A model generated the notes under the pieces. It was not told the origin of the DNA. It saw nothing but the letters and a program-made list of their open reading frames with translations, and ran no database searches. The position numbers and the translations under genes are program-made. From contig JAFTOD010000001.1 in NCBI GenBank assembly GCA_017451525.1, positions 248,001 to 312,000 on the forward strand: DNA of 64,000 nt, in the 5' to 3' direction. The stretch's first letter is position 1. Every line of letters starts with the position of its first letter. Positions 1-9,881 of the stretch are shown here, piece by piece. This DNA comes from Paludibacteraceae bacterium. Its GTDB lineage: Bacteria; Bacteroidota; Bacteroidia; Bacteroidales; Paludibacteraceae.

Positions 1-344
1 GCAAATGTGGGCGTGTGAAGATGAACGGCGTAGAACTCAAACCCAGCCGCGTATTTCATGTGGGGGATGTATTTACTGTCCGCAAAGGTCCTATTACCTA
101 CACCTATCGCATATTACAACTACATAACAATCGATTGGGAGCAAAAATGGTACCAGAGTACCTACAAGATATTACACCTAAAGAGCAATTAGAACTATTG
201 GAATTGGCTCGCTATGCTGCTCAAAGTGGACGAGATAGAGGTACAGGACGACCAACCAAGAAAGATAGGCGAGAAATAGAGCAGTTTTTCTCGGATGACT
301 ATAACTATTTATTAGACGAAGACTATGATTTTGAAGAAGAATAA
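1..344 (+). CDS. RNA-binding S4 domain protein (Hsp15/RqcH-partner-like), 5' end missing
   Basis: The reading frame is open from the left edge (codons from position 3), so the true start lies outside the window; the GTG at 15 and ATG at 21 are internal. The first visible residues, GRVKMNGVELKPSR followed by GDVFTV, are the second half of an S4 RNA-binding fold as found in heat shock protein 15 homologues. Family members bind structured RNA such as the large ribosomal subunit and are usually 130-140 aa; 113 aa are visible here. The C-terminus is very acidic (DEDYDFEEE). The last 20 nt overlap the next gene, which suggests translational coupling. The family call is good; the cellular role is inferred from the family. 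Confidence 0.8.
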   Translation, partial: KCGRVKMNGVELKPSRVFHVGDVFTVRKGPITYTYRILQLHNNRLGAKMVPEYLQDITPKEQLELLELARYAAQSGRDRGTGRPTKKDRREIEQFFSDDYNYLLDEDYDFEEE

Positions 345-771
345 TATTGCCGAGTATATTTTATATCTCTGGCAGATAGAGGATTATCTACGCGCTTTTC
401 CTCAGCAATCAGAAGCAAATCAAGAGTTGCATGACTTGAGTAACATGATGCACCAAGAGAACATTATGGAAGGAGGACACCTGCAATTAGCCAAGAATGC
501 GCTCGCCGAATTAGAAGATTTGCATAACGATCTCTTGGATCAAGAAGCCACTTATCGGGCAGCAATGATTCAACTCACCCCTTCGCTCAATCTACTGAAA
601 GCAAAAACCGATCGTCCGACAATGAGCGATGTGGAAGCATGCCTTATATTGCTCTATCAAATTATGCTGCTCAATCTGCAGAAACGTCCGATTTCATCGG
701 AAACTCAACAAGTGCAGAAGCAAGCCACACAAGTGTTGCAATATTTGAGCAAAACTTACAAGGAGCAATAA
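325..771 (+). CDS. DUF4924 family protein
   Basis: A 148-aa soluble, mostly alpha-helical protein. The N-terminal stretch (NIAEYILYLWQIEDYLRAF) and the central GGHLQLAKNAL segment match the Bacteroidota-restricted DUF4924 family as I know it. No catalytic motif, signal peptide or membrane segment is visible. The ATG lies inside the end of the preceding S4 gene (20-nt overlap), so the two are probably co-translated. No function has been assigned to the family and I do not propose one. Confidence 0.75.
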   Translation: MILKKNNIAEYILYLWQIEDYLRAFPQQSEANQELHDLSNMMHQENIMEGGHLQLAKNALAELEDLHNDLLDQEATYRAAMIQLTPSLNLLKAKTDRPTMSDVEACLILLYQIMLLNLQKRPISSETQQVQKQATQVLQYLSKTYKEQ

Positions 772-831
772 ACTATTAGACCGCTACGCTGTTGGATATT
801 GGACCGCCTTCGGCTGTTAGAATTTAGACAC
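772..831 (+). repeat. Spacer with two mini-hairpin elements
   Basis: The 60-bp gap before nth holds two similar units, CCGCTACGCTGTT and CCGCCTTCGGCTGTT, separated by TTGGATATTGGA and followed by TTAGAATTTAGA. Each unit folds into a very short hairpin (for example GCC-TTC-GGC). They resemble the mini-hairpins in other spacers of this window (27118, 27932, 28293, 13560). Confidence 0.55.
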
Positions 832-1470
832 ATGAAGACCAAAGAACGATATGAAAGGGCATTGGCGTGGTTTGAAGCAAACATGCCCGTTGCCGAGAGC
901 GAGTTGCATTTTGAGAATGAATACCAACTCTTGGTAGCTGTAATGCTATCTGCTCAATGTACCGACAAACGAGTGAATATGGTCACTCCAGCTCTATTTG
1001 AGGCCTACCCTACTATTGCAGATTTAGCCGAATCCACCGCAGAAGATGTGCTCAAATATATCCGTTCGGTGAGTTATCCAAACAGCAAAGCCGAACACTT
1101 AGTTCAAATGGCGAAGCGTGTGGTGGAAGTATATGAGGGCAAAATCCCAGATACCCGTGAAGAGTTGCAAACATTGGCTGGAGTAGGAAGAAAAACTGCC
1201 AATGTGGTATTGGCTGTATGGTGGAATCAACCTACTATGGCAGTGGACACCCATATCTTCCGTGTCGCTGAACGTATTGGCTTAACTACCAAAGCAAAAA
1301 ATCCTCTGGATAGCGAGCAACAACTCATCAAATATATTCCTGAGGAGATTATCCCTAAGGCACATCATTGGCTCTTATTGCATGGTCGCTATACCTGCCA
1401 AGCTCGTACTCCTAAGTGCGAGAAGTGCGGTATTCAGGCGATTTGTCGCTATTTTTCAAGTAAAAAATAA
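832..1470 (+). CDS. nth: Endonuclease III (DNA glycosylase/AP lyase)
   Basis: Base-excision repair enzyme that removes oxidised pyrimidines and cleaves the abasic site. I chose the ATG at 832 (MKTKERYERALAWFE, 212 aa); the frame can be read from a TTG at 799, but those residues fall in the repeat-containing spacer. The helix-hairpin-helix LAGVGRKTANVV holds the catalytic Lys121, and VDTHIFRV holds the catalytic Asp139. The C-terminal 4Fe-4S loop is intact: Cys189, 196, 199 and 205 in the canonical C-X6-C-X2-C-X5-C spacing. Length and motifs are typical. It follows the DUF4924 gene on the same strand and ends just before the tamB promoter. Confidence 0.96.
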   Translation: MKTKERYERALAWFEANMPVAESELHFENEYQLLVAVMLSAQCTDKRVNMVTPALFEAYPTIADLAESTAEDVLKYIRSVSYPNSKAEHLVQMAKRVVEVYEGKIPDTREELQTLAGVGRKTANVVLAVWWNQPTMAVDTHIFRVAERIGLTTKAKNPLDSEQQLIKYIPEEIIPKAHHWLLLHGRYTCQARTPKCEKCGIQAICRYFSSKK

Positions 1471-1475
1471 GAAAC

Positions 1476-1508
1476 TCTTGCATAAATGCAAGAAAATTAG
1501 TATCTTTG
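1476..1508 (+). promoter_or_regulatory. Bacteroidota promoter for tamB with dyad at -33
   Basis: TTG at 1478-1480, a 20-nt spacer and TATCTTTG at 1501-1508 match the Bacteroidota consensus. A perfect 8-bp inverted repeat, TCTTGCAT-AA-ATGCAAGA (1476-1493), overlaps the -33 element; its centre is 16.5 bp upstream of the -7 TA. It sits 5 bp after the nth stop codon. Confidence 0.75.
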
Positions 1509-1521
1509 CGCGATTTTTAGT

Positions 1522-4500
1522 TTGGGACGAATCGTGCAAAAAGCAAATACCCCGCATATTAAGGATAAGCAGAGTGTTGTAAACACAGAATTACAACAGC
1601 CTATAACACGCAAAGCAAAGGTACAAAAAGCATTTGCTATTGTTGCTATCGTGTTAGGAGTATTCTTGCTGTTGCTGGGTGGTGTCGTGGGTGTGCTGCA
1701 TATCAAAGATGTGCAAACATTTATCGTGGGGAAGGTAGCAGATAAACTATCTAAAGAATTAAATGTAGAGGCAAGCATCGCCTCGTTTCATTATCGTCCA
1801 CTATCACACCTGACATTAGACAGCGTCTATCTCAGCGATCAAAAACGAGATACCCTCGCATTTATCGAACAATTGCAATTGGAGTTTGCCCCCTTAGCGT
1901 TACGTGAACAACGTATCAACATCCAACAACTACGTCTGCAAAATCCATATATCAACCTACAATCTACTTCGGATTCAACGCTGAATATTCAATTCTTGAT
2001 TGATACCTTTAAGCGTGATTCGGTGAATTTTCCATTTCGGTTGAATATAGATCATTTGGCATTGGATCAAACGCGTGTGCGCTATAATGAGATTTTGGTA
2101 GATCAATTGGACGTAGCCTTAGCATTGCCTGTACTGAGTATGGACTCGCTAGATGTACAACTACATTCGCTACACTTGCGTGCTCAAATGGACAGACTAG
2201 ACGCTAGTTTTGAAGCCAACTTAAATGGTAATTTGGATTCGGTATTCGCAAAAGATATGCAACTAGTGTTCCGAGAACAAAAAATGTTTTCAGGAAATGT
2301 AGCTGTATATCATCCCACTGTGTTAGATTCACTATTTATTGACGCCCAATGTAATGATTTGTATTGCAACAATGCATTGCTCCAAGACCTATTGTCACAA
2401 CTGCAAATGAAGCCTGTGGAATTGCCCCCAATGATTAGTCGTTTGGGACATGTACATTACAAAGGTGATATTCGTGGAGGCTTGGAAAAAGTAGATTTAC
2501 GTGGTGCCTTTACCACTGCTTTAGGAGCTGTAAGCGTAAATGGAAATCTACATGTGGATACCACATTGCACGACTTTGATTTTTGCGGACATGTATCTAC
2601 TCGCAGATTCCAATTGGGAAGAATGCTGAACCAACCTGATTTGGGTATGATTGCCTTCCATGCACATGTAGATGGAGAAATCGATTCGTTACAATTGGTG
2701 CATTGCATAGCAGAAGCAGACATTCGAAAAATAGAGTACAAGGGGTACACTTACAATAATTTCCGTCTTGATGGCGAAATGCGTCCTGAAGAAGTGAGTG
2801 GTAGTGTGAGCATCAATGATGAGAATCTCCGATTATCCATCAACGGATTGGCTGACTGGTCAGAGGAAGATACTCGTTTGGATGTCACTATGCAACTGGC
2901 AGATTTCAAACCTGCCACATTGAATCTGATTGAACAATATCCTGAATTGGTATTAGGAGCTACAACATATATTAGTTTATACACATCTGGCAAACCTGAT
3001 GAAATGTTGGATAATATGACTGGTTATGTGATTGTTGACACCCTCCACATTCAAAATGGTGGCATGCAAACAACTATGGACCAATTTAAACTACTTGTAG
3101 ATCGTGATACAGAAAGCGCGCAACCTGTTCATCAATTACGTATACAATCGGATTATCTTACAGCCAACATGAGTGGTTCGTTCCGCTACAAGACATTACC
3201 AATAACCATAAAGAAGTTGATACATCGCTACTTGCCTACACTTATAGAAGATCCTTATCAGCAACATACTGATAATAATAATTTGGATTTTTATGCCTAT
3301 TTCCGTGGATTAGACTCGCTATCACAAGTATTGGATTTAGGTATAGAGTTGCCCTCGTATCCAACTATCAAAGGATTTATCTACGAAGATAATAATCGAA
3401 TTGGTGTACAAGCATATATACCTCACATCAATACTGATGGAGCAAAAATGGAAGATATTACCATCGCATTGGATAACCAAAATGAAGCATTGGATTTGTC
3501 GTTATATGTATTAAATCATTTACCACAAGATAATCCTACTGCAGCTAAATTAGGTGACATCAAAGCTACCATTCGCATGGCAGCAGCAAATGATGAAATA
3601 GATTTACAGTTGGAATTGGGTAATACGGATAGTGTTCGTAACGAAGGAATCATTAGCATTGCCTCCAAATTATCGAAATACAAAGATAAACCAATGTTCG
3701 ATATTGAGGTATTGCCAAGCAATATTATCTTGAATGATTCAGCATGGAATATTGGTCAAGCAAGCATTGCCTATTCAATAGCTGAGAAGCGAATGGATAT
3801 AACCAACTTCTCATTACATACGGATTATCAATCCATCATAGCCAATGGTACTGCTTCGGAATTAGCAACAGACTCTATTGACGTGGTGCTCAATAATATC
3901 AACTTAGACTATCTACTTAGTTATACAGAAGCTAGCAAGGCTATCTCTATCATGGGCCCTGTGACAGGTCAAGCACAAGTGTATAGCGTATTCTCCGCAC
4001 CAATGTTGGAAGCACAAGCCCAGATACGCAATGGTGGACTGAATGGTGTATATTTGGGAGATGTAACCGCTGAGGCGAGATTGGATAGAGAGAATAAAAC
4101 CATCCTTATAGAAGGAGAAGCAATAGACTCCACGGGGCATCGTGTAGCAGAAGTTACGGGAAAAGTGATTCCTGCCACAAAATGGTGGGGATTAGATATA
4201 TCGTGCGATAGTGTAGATATTAGTTTTATCGATTTTTGGACCAAGGATATTATAGCTAATCCACAAGGAAGAGGATACGGACATGTGAAAGTAGAAGGAC
4301 AAGAACACAAGGTATGGGTAACGGGGCGTGCTTTGGCTAAAGAAGCACAAATTACAGTGCCACAAATTGGTGCAACGTTCTATATGACTGACTCCATTTT
4401 CCTCGATTCCACCGCTATTCGTTTCCCAGATATAACCGTATATGACCAATATGGACATTCTGGCATATTCAGCGGAGCTGTTTATCACGACAACTTTTTA

Positions 4501-5865
4501 GATATTCGTTTTGATTTACGTGCTCAAGCGAATAATATGAAGGTTATGGATTTGCCAAAAGATCAACAGGCTTTCTTCTATGGTCAAGTATTTGGCACTG
4601 GTGATGTGCATATTTATGGAGATGAGATGGACTGCCAAATAGATGTGAATGCTCGCACAGAAGCGAACACTAAATTCTATTTGAACATCAATAGTGCAAG
4701 CCAAGCTACAAATTCTGATTTTATACACTTTGTACAACCCGATACTACATCGCACTATCTACTAAGATTATTGCAACCACAAACCAAAACTAACACGTAT
4801 CGTCAGCCTGAGAGTAGGCTTCGCCTATCCTTGCAAGGCGAAGTGACGCCACAAGCAGAAATCAACATCAAGTTAGGTGGTGATGATGGTATCAAAGGTT
4901 ATGGAGAAGGTAACCTAAAGTTGGTTTACGAGTATCCATCAGAGGAAGTACAGATGCAAGGAACATACACTTTGCAATCTGGTCAGTTTGATTTCTCATT
5001 AGGAAATATTGTACGACGTAATTTTACTATTCGAGAAGGCAGTAGCATTACTTGGACTAGCGACCCTATGGCTCCAACATTGGATATCGTAGGTTATTAT
5101 CATACAACTGCATCGTTGCGCGATTTGTTTGGTACAGAAAGTAGTCAAATTGCTACAAATAGAAATTCAGTGCCTGTCAATTGCGTTCTGCATATGACGG
5201 ACGAGTTATTTAATCCTATTTTGAGTTTTGCGATTGAGTTACCACAATCGGATGAGTCAGTGCAAAGTCAGGTACGCTCAATGATCAATACCGATGAGAT
5301 GCTGATGCGTCAAGTCATATACCTACTGGTATTTAATCGTTTCTACACACCTGATTATTTGCAAAACACACAGAACGTAGGCTTGAACGAGACATACTCG
5401 CTATTATCATCCACCATTACGGGACAAATCAACTCATGGCTAAGCAAACTCACAGATGTATTCACGTTAGGATTTAATTTCCGAACAGATGGTGAGGGAG
5501 AAACAGCTAGTCAAGAATATGAAGCAAACTTCCAAATTCACCCGATTAACCAACTGATAATCAATGGCAACTTTGGTTATCGATACAATGACTTGAGTAA
5601 TCGACCATTCTTTGGCGACTTGGATATTGAATACTTGCTCACACCTAACGGCAAATTCAGAGCAAAAGCATATACGCATACTGTAGATAAATATTCGCTT
5701 CGCCAAGCGAACACAGTGCAAGGAATTGGTTTTGTATTTAAACATGACTTTAACTGGGAGAAGAAGTCAAAAACTGCCAAAGAGGATAAGTATACTGAGC
5801 CATTGCCTAAGGAGAAGAAAGCAAAGAAAGAGAAAGTGAAGAAAGAAAAGAATAAGAATAACTAA
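1522..5865 (+). CDS. tamB: TamB/YtfN-like translocation and assembly module protein
   Basis: A very large (about 1445 aa) inner-membrane-anchored periplasmic protein. One hydrophobic segment at residues 37-60 follows a basic N-terminus; the remainder is beta-rich repetitive AsmA/TamB-type sequence, with the DUF490 C-terminal domain over roughly the last 400 residues. The tail is strongly basic (KKEKVKKEKNKNN). TamB proteins bridge the periplasm and act in outer-membrane protein assembly or phospholipid transport. No in-frame ATG exists near the 5' end; the start is a TTG at 1522 or the GTG at 1534, both only about 10-20 nt after the expected transcription start, so the exact start is uncertain. 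It has its own promoter and is followed 14 bp later by comM. Confidence 0.9.
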   Translation: MGRIVQKANTPHIKDKQSVVNTELQQPITRKAKVQKAFAIVAIVLGVFLLLLGGVVGVLHIKDVQTFIVGKVADKLSKELNVEASIASFHYRPLSHLTLDSVYLSDQKRDTLAFIEQLQLEFAPLALREQRINIQQLRLQNPYINLQSTSDSTLNIQFLIDTFKRDSVNFPFRLNIDHLALDQTRVRYNEILVDQLDVALALPVLSMDSLDVQLHSLHLRAQMDRLDASFEANLNGNLDSVFAKDMQLVFREQKMFSGNVAVYHPTVLDSLFIDAQCNDLYCNNALLQDLLSQLQMKPVELPPMISRLGHVHYKGDIRGGLEKVDLRGAFTTALGAVSVNGNLHVDTTLHDFDFCGHVSTRRFQLGRMLNQPDLGMIAFHAHVDGEIDSLQLVHCIAEADIRKIEYKGYTYNNFRLDGEMRPEEVSGSVSINDENLRLSINGLADWSEEDTRLDVTMQLADFKPATLNLIEQYPELVLGATTYISLYTSGKPDEMLDNMTGYVIVDTLHIQNGGMQTTMDQFKLLVDRDTESAQPVHQLRIQSDYLTANMSGSFRYKTLPITIKKLIHRYLPTLIEDPYQQHTDNNNLDFYAYFRGLDSLSQVLDLGIELPSYPTIKGFIYEDNNRIGVQAYIPHINTDGAKMEDITIALDNQNEALDLSLYVLNHLPQDNPTAAKLGDIKATIRMAAANDEIDLQLELGNTDSVRNEGIISIASKLSKYKDKPMFDIEVLPSNIILNDSAWNIGQASIAYSIAEKRMDITNFSLHTDYQSIIANGTASELATDSIDVVLNNINLDYLLSYTEASKAISIMGPVTGQAQVYSVFSAPMLEAQAQIRNGGLNGVYLGDVTAEARLDRENKTILIEGEAIDSTGHRVAEVTGKVIPATKWWGLDISCDSVDISFIDFWTKDIIANPQGRGYGHVKVEGQEHKVWVTGRALAKEAQITVPQIGATFYMTDSIFLDSTAIRFPDITVYDQYGHSGIFSGAVYHDNFLDIRFDLRAQANNMKVMDLPKDQQAFFYGQVFGTGDVHIYGDEMDCQIDVNARTEANTKFYLNINSASQATNSDFIHFVQPDTTSHYLLRLLQPQTKTNTYRQPESRLRLSLQGEVTPQAEINIKLGGDDGIKGYGEGNLKLVYEYPSEEVQMQGTYTLQSGQFDFSLGNIVRRNFTIREGSSITWTSDPMAPTLDIVGYYHTTASLRDLFGTESSQIATNRNSVPVNCVLHMTDELFNPILSFAIELPQSDESVQSQVRSMINTDEMLMRQVIYLLVFNRFYTPDYLQNTQNVGLNETYSLLSSTITGQINSWLSKLTDVFTLGFNFRTDGEGETASQEYEANFQIHPINQLIINGNFGYRYNDLSNRPFFGDLDIEYLLTPNGKFRAKAYTHTVDKYSLRQANTVQGIGFVFKHDFNWEKKSKTAKEDKYTEPLPKEKKAKKEKVKKEKNKNN

Positions 5866-5879
5866 AACCATTATATTCC

Positions 5880-7460
5880 ATGTTGATTAAATGTTATGGT
5901 GCTGCGCCACAAGGTATTGACGCTGTGATTGTAACAATAGAAGTACACGCAGTGCCTGGATTTGAGTTTACGCTCGTAGGTTTGCCCGACAATGCAGTTA
6001 AGGAGAGTCATGAACGCATTGTGGCAGCCTTGACCGTGAATGGCTACAACAAACCGCGCCATACACTGACTATCAACATGGCTCCTGCAGATATTAAGAA
6101 AGAGGGGGCTGCATATGACCTACCGCTGGCGATAGGTATGCTAACAGCAGAGGAAGAAGTAAAGACTGCTCTCTTAGGGCAATATCTAATTATGGGTGAG
6201 TTGTCATTGGACGGCACACTCCAACCTATTCAAGGTGTATTACCTATGGCTTTGGCTGCACGAAAAGCGGGATTCAAAGGTATGATTTTGCCCGAACAAA
6301 ACGCTCGCGAAGCGGCCGTAGTGCAAGGGTTGGAAATATATGGGCTGAAGAACCTACTAGAAGTGGTGCGCTTCTTGAATGAGACACAGGCTTTTGAGCC
6401 CACCCGAGTAGATACTGCTGCAGAATTTGCAAACCATGCCTTCACTTCTGATTTGGATTTCTCGGATGTTCGTGGGCAAGAAAATGTACGCCGTGCGATG
6501 GAGGTAGCAGCCGCTGGCGGACACAATATGCTGATGGTAGGTCCTCCCGGAGCAGGAAAAAGTATGATGGCAAAACGTATGCCGTCTATCCTACCTCCAC
6601 TGAATTTGGAAGAAGCATTGGAAACTACTAAAATTTATTCTGTGTCTGGTTTGATGGCACGCAGAAAAGAAAGCGATGGTATGTCGAGTGCCTTGATAGT
6701 ACAACGCCCTTTCCGCAGCCCACACCATACAGTAACTGATGTAGCGTTGGTAGGTGGCGGCACAAATCCTCATCCTGGAGAAATCAGTTTGGCACATAAT
6801 GGAGTGCTTTTCCTTGATGAATTACCTGAATATAAGCGCAGCGCATTGGAGGTAATGCGTCAACCGTTAGAAGACAGGAAGATATGTGTGACACGCACCA
6901 AGATGAGTGTGGAATACCCTGCGAGTTTTATGTTAGTGGCGGCTATGAACCCATGTCCATGTGGACACTATGGCGAAAATAACCCTGCGCACCCTTGTAC
7001 TTGTACACCTGCGCAGATTCATCGCTATATGAGCCGTATCTCAGGTCCTTTGCTGGACAGGATTGATATTCAGTGTGAAATAAAAGCAGTCCCCTACTCT
7101 ACGCTGAAAGATGCTCAACCGGGTGAGAGCAGCGAAGTGATGCGTGAGCGCGTAATGCGCGCACGTAAGGTACAACAGCAACGTTTTGCAGCATACAACG
7201 CAGAAGCACAAAAGCCCGTACATTGCAATGCACAGATGACACCTAAGTTAGTACGCGAATTTTGTCAGTTGGACGCACAAGGCGATAAGATGTTATCCTA
7301 TGCCATGGATAAAATGGGATTATCCGCACGCGCGTATGATCGTATATTAAAAGTAGCTCGGACCATCGCAGATTTATGCGATAGTCCGAGTATAGGAGTC
7401 AATCATATTTCTGAAGCTATCAGCTATCGCAGTTTAGATCGTGAAGATTGGTGCGGTTGA
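5880..7460 (+). CDS. comM: YifB/ComM family Mg-chelatase-like AAA+ ATPase
   Basis: 526 aa with the three expected parts: an N-terminal ChlI-like Lon-protease-fold domain (residues 1-170), an AAA+ core with Walker A GPPGAGKS at about 221-228 and Walker B VLFLDELPE at about 310-318, a Cys-rich loop (CPCGHYGENNPAHPCTC, about 360-376), and a C-terminal Mg-chelatase helical domain. In naturally transformable proteobacteria ComM is a hexameric branch-migration helicase; in Bacteroidota the role is not established, so the symbol marks homology. It is probably co-transcribed with tamB (14-bp gap) and converges on the gene at 7483. Confidence 0.92.
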   Translation: MLIKCYGAAPQGIDAVIVTIEVHAVPGFEFTLVGLPDNAVKESHERIVAALTVNGYNKPRHTLTINMAPADIKKEGAAYDLPLAIGMLTAEEEVKTALLGQYLIMGELSLDGTLQPIQGVLPMALAARKAGFKGMILPEQNAREAAVVQGLEIYGLKNLLEVVRFLNETQAFEPTRVDTAAEFANHAFTSDLDFSDVRGQENVRRAMEVAAAGGHNMLMVGPPGAGKSMMAKRMPSILPPLNLEEALETTKIYSVSGLMARRKESDGMSSALIVQRPFRSPHHTVTDVALVGGGTNPHPGEISLAHNGVLFLDELPEYKRSALEVMRQPLEDRKICVTRTKMSVEYPASFMLVAAMNPCPCGHYGENNPAHPCTCTPAQIHRYMSRISGPLLDRIDIQCEIKAVPYSTLKDAQPGESSEVMRERVMRARKVQQQRFAAYNAEAQKPVHCNAQMTPKLVREFCQLDAQGDKMLSYAMDKMGLSARAYDRILKVARTIADLCDSPSIGVNHISEAISYRSLDREDWCG

Positions 7461-7479
7461 GCTGATATGAATATCTCAA
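7457..7479. terminator. Possible weak bidirectional hairpin between convergent genes
   Basis: TTGA-gct-GATAT-ga-ATATC-TCAA covers the comM stop codon and most of the 22-bp gap to the convergent gene. The stem is short and bulged and lacks T-tracts, so this is only a candidate. Confidence 0.25.
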
Positions 7480-7482
7480 GAA

Positions 7483-7893
7483 TTAAGCCTTAGCTCTTCT
7501 GCGACGGATAATTAAAAATGCATACAACAATGCTGCTTGCAATAATATTGCGACTCCATCGCCTAATGGTTGGTCCCAACCTGGCATATCTGGTTTATTT
7601 TCCTCTCCACCAGGAATAGTAGGAGGCGCTTTTCTAGGACCACCAGAAGGGGAAATGGCTCCAATCTCTGACGCTTCACCTGCTGCAAAAGGAACAGTAT
7701 AGCCACCTGAGAATGATGAGGTGGATTGGATTGCTGTGGATGTAGAGCGAAACTCCGAAGTTGCAGGTCGAGTATTGCCTATTGACTGTTCATACCCATT
7801 CTCTTGTGGGTTGTAATACGTCTGTGCAGAAGCAATAGAGCACATTCCTGCACACCATACTAAAACTAAAGTATAAATAATCTTCTTTTGCAT
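7483..7893 (-). CDS. Small secreted protein with C-terminal GDG-membrane-Arg tail
   Basis: 136 aa. An N-terminal signal peptide (to about SIASAQ, residue 24) is followed by a low-complexity Ser/Thr/Gly/Pro region, then a C-terminal tail: QPLGDG, a hydrophobic segment of about 18 residues (110-127), and IIRRRRAKA. That tripartite tail (short motif, membrane helix, basic cluster) is built like the protein-sorting tails recognised by sortase- or exosortase-like enzymes, but it may be a plain membrane anchor. It lies 3 bp downstream of the secreted LRR protein and is almost certainly co-transcribed with it. No enzymatic domain is recognised; function unknown. Confidence 0.65.
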   Translation of the reverse strand: MQKKIIYTLVLVWCAGMCSIASAQTYYNPQENGYEQSIGNTRPATSEFRSTSTAIQSTSSFSGGYTVPFAAGEASEIGAISPSGGPRKAPPTIPGGEENKPDMPGWDQPLGDGVAILLQAALLYAFLIIRRRRAKA

Positions 7894-7896
7894 CGT

Positions 7897-9816
7897 TTAT
7901 AAAATCACTTTTTGACTATTACCGTTTGAATATATAATATAACATCCTTTATCTAAAGAAAATTGTGCACTTTCTTGATTTTCAACATCATATAGCAACT
8001 CACCACTAATTGAATATATTTGCAGTGGTTGTCCGCAGGAGTAAACCGTCAAGACATTGCCATCCTTGGTGTAGCTGAATTGATTAGTCTGCGTAGAAGA
8101 TATGGATGTAGTCACATCATTCTTTCCGCGTAGGCGCACCGACATACGTGGCGCAAGAGCCACACCAGATACTTTCTGAGGCATCACATAGCACTCAAAT
8201 GGGTGAAGTGTCGTAGCGGAATGTTGCAGGATAAAATCGTCCGTAGCTCGCAACACATAGACTTCGTCGGATATGGTTTGATTTTGCAAAGTATTGTTAT
8301 AGCCCATTTGCATCTCACTTGTTGGCTCTAACGGTGCGAATGATGTGGATAAATTATTCCACTTTTCCTTACCATGGAACGTAACAACTCTATCAACATA
8401 ATAGTCGCTCCACTCTCCCTCAAGAATCGGGAACTGAATGAGATATGGTTTATGAGCAACCGGAGAAGCGGTTGTGAAATCAAAGCACAATTCTCCATCT
8501 TCTATCCCAGTTGCTTCCGCGAGGAAATAATCTCCGCCATCAACTATATTCCATGGCTCTGGTGACCAATAGCCATCTATTTCATCCTCATCCTCAACAG
8601 TTACCTTCTCAATTTCAAATGGAAGATAGAGTGTTTCCCATTTGCCTGGAGTAAAGACACGTTTGTAGGTAATGGAAGCGACTTGATCGATAGTTGCCTC
8701 ATAGACTCCCTCCTCTCCTTCTTTTGGAGTGGTGCCATCGTGATAGATTGTTAGGCAAGCATCTTTTATGCGGGAAGACAAATTAGACCATTTATTAGCA
8801 GTTTTATAGTTATCTAATGCTTCACAACTAACGTAAATAGGAGCAGTAGTTCCTTCAAATGCAGCTGTATTTTCCAATTCAGGTGCATTCAATGATTTAG
8901 AAATAAATGTGGATATAGAGGAACTATGGAAAAACGCATGACCATCAATACGATTTAACGAAGATGGAAAGATTACTGTACCTGCAATCTTATTGCTGCG
9001 TGCGAAAGCCTTTTCTCCTATACGCTCCAAGCCTTCAGGTAAAGAAAGTGAAATAATATCAACATTATCCATAAATGCGGAGTCAGCTATCCCCTTAACA
9101 GAATAATCCTTTCCTTCAAAATGTATTTGACTAGGTATATCTAATATCTTATTTGAAAAATTCATTCCACCTGTCAAAACCACGCCAGCATTATCTAATC
9201 GGTAATACACATCATCAACAAGCGCTTCTGTCGGTTCCAATATAGGAATTGATTTTGCAACATATGTGCCCCAATTTTCAGAGGTTCTACCATGTCTGTA
9301 AAGGACACCTTGTTCAGCAGGAACAGTTATTTTATCTACATTATAAAACCAATCACATTTTCCATCCAATTCTGTACTTAATGTCGGAGGATTCTTAGAA
9401 GTAATAACTATATTGGTAACTTGCCCACAATTGTAAAAAGCACGAGATTTAATCATAGTAACCGTAGAGGGGAGTCTTAACTCACCTAACAAATTAATAC
9501 ATTGCGCAAAAGCCTTGTATCCAATAACTTGCAAACCTTCTGGAAGTACTATACTCGTATAGCCATTTATAGTAGCATTATATCTAAAACCTTCATCTGC
9601 TATATGAGTCACGTCGTAGGTTTTACCTGTATTTGGATCCACTACTTGCGCAGGTACCGTAACAACACCTTTAAGTTTCGTTGTTCCTTTTTGTACACTT
9701 ACAGTATTTTCTGTCAAAATGGTATATTCCAACGTATTACCTTCGTTGGTATATTCAAACGCAAATATTGGCGTGAATGCTGCCAATAATAGTGCTATTA
9801 ACCATGTCTTTTTCAT
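7897..9816 (-). CDS. Secreted BspA-like leucine-rich repeat (LRR_5) protein
   Basis: I start at the ATG at 9816 (MKKTWLIALLLAAFTPIFA, a clear signal peptide), ten codons inside the longest frame; 639 aa. Residues about 60-330 contain BspA/LRR_5 repeats, recognisable from recurring phrases such as LPEGLQVIGYKAFAQC and LPEGLERIGEKAFARS. A beta-rich middle region follows, and the last 60 residues (LQIYSISGELLYD, then GCYIIYSNG) resemble a type IX secretion system type-A sorting domain. BspA-like proteins in this phylum are surface adhesins or binding proteins; the ligand is unknown. It has its own promoter and the small anchored protein follows 3 bp later. Confidence 0.85.
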   Translation of the reverse strand: MKKTWLIALLLAAFTPIFAFEYTNEGNTLEYTILTENTVSVQKGTTKLKGVVTVPAQVVDPNTGKTYDVTHIADEGFRYNATINGYTSIVLPEGLQVIGYKAFAQCINLLGELRLPSTVTMIKSRAFYNCGQVTNIVITSKNPPTLSTELDGKCDWFYNVDKITVPAEQGVLYRHGRTSENWGTYVAKSIPILEPTEALVDDVYYRLDNAGVVLTGGMNFSNKILDIPSQIHFEGKDYSVKGIADSAFMDNVDIISLSLPEGLERIGEKAFARSNKIAGTVIFPSSLNRIDGHAFFHSSSISTFISKSLNAPELENTAAFEGTTAPIYVSCEALDNYKTANKWSNLSSRIKDACLTIYHDGTTPKEGEEGVYEATIDQVASITYKRVFTPGKWETLYLPFEIEKVTVEDEDEIDGYWSPEPWNIVDGGDYFLAEATGIEDGELCFDFTTASPVAHKPYLIQFPILEGEWSDYYVDRVVTFHGKEKWNNLSTSFAPLEPTSEMQMGYNNTLQNQTISDEVYVLRATDDFILQHSATTLHPFECYVMPQKVSGVALAPRMSVRLRGKNDVTTSISSTQTNQFSYTKDGNVLTVYSCGQPLQIYSISGELLYDVENQESAQFSLDKGCYIIYSNGNSQKVIL

Positions 9817-9881
9817 ACCTTTCACTCTATTATTTTGACACAACATTTTCTAAAACAATATAAGTATTTATATTGAGCCTG

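Noticed and set aside
15-344. GTG at 15 as a real start of the S4 protein
   Set aside because: The frame is open to the left edge and the conserved S4 fold would be cut in half; the gene starts outside the window.
799-831. TTG start for nth at 799
   Set aside because: The extra eleven residues are encoded by the hairpin spacer; the ATG at 832 gives the family's normal N-terminus.
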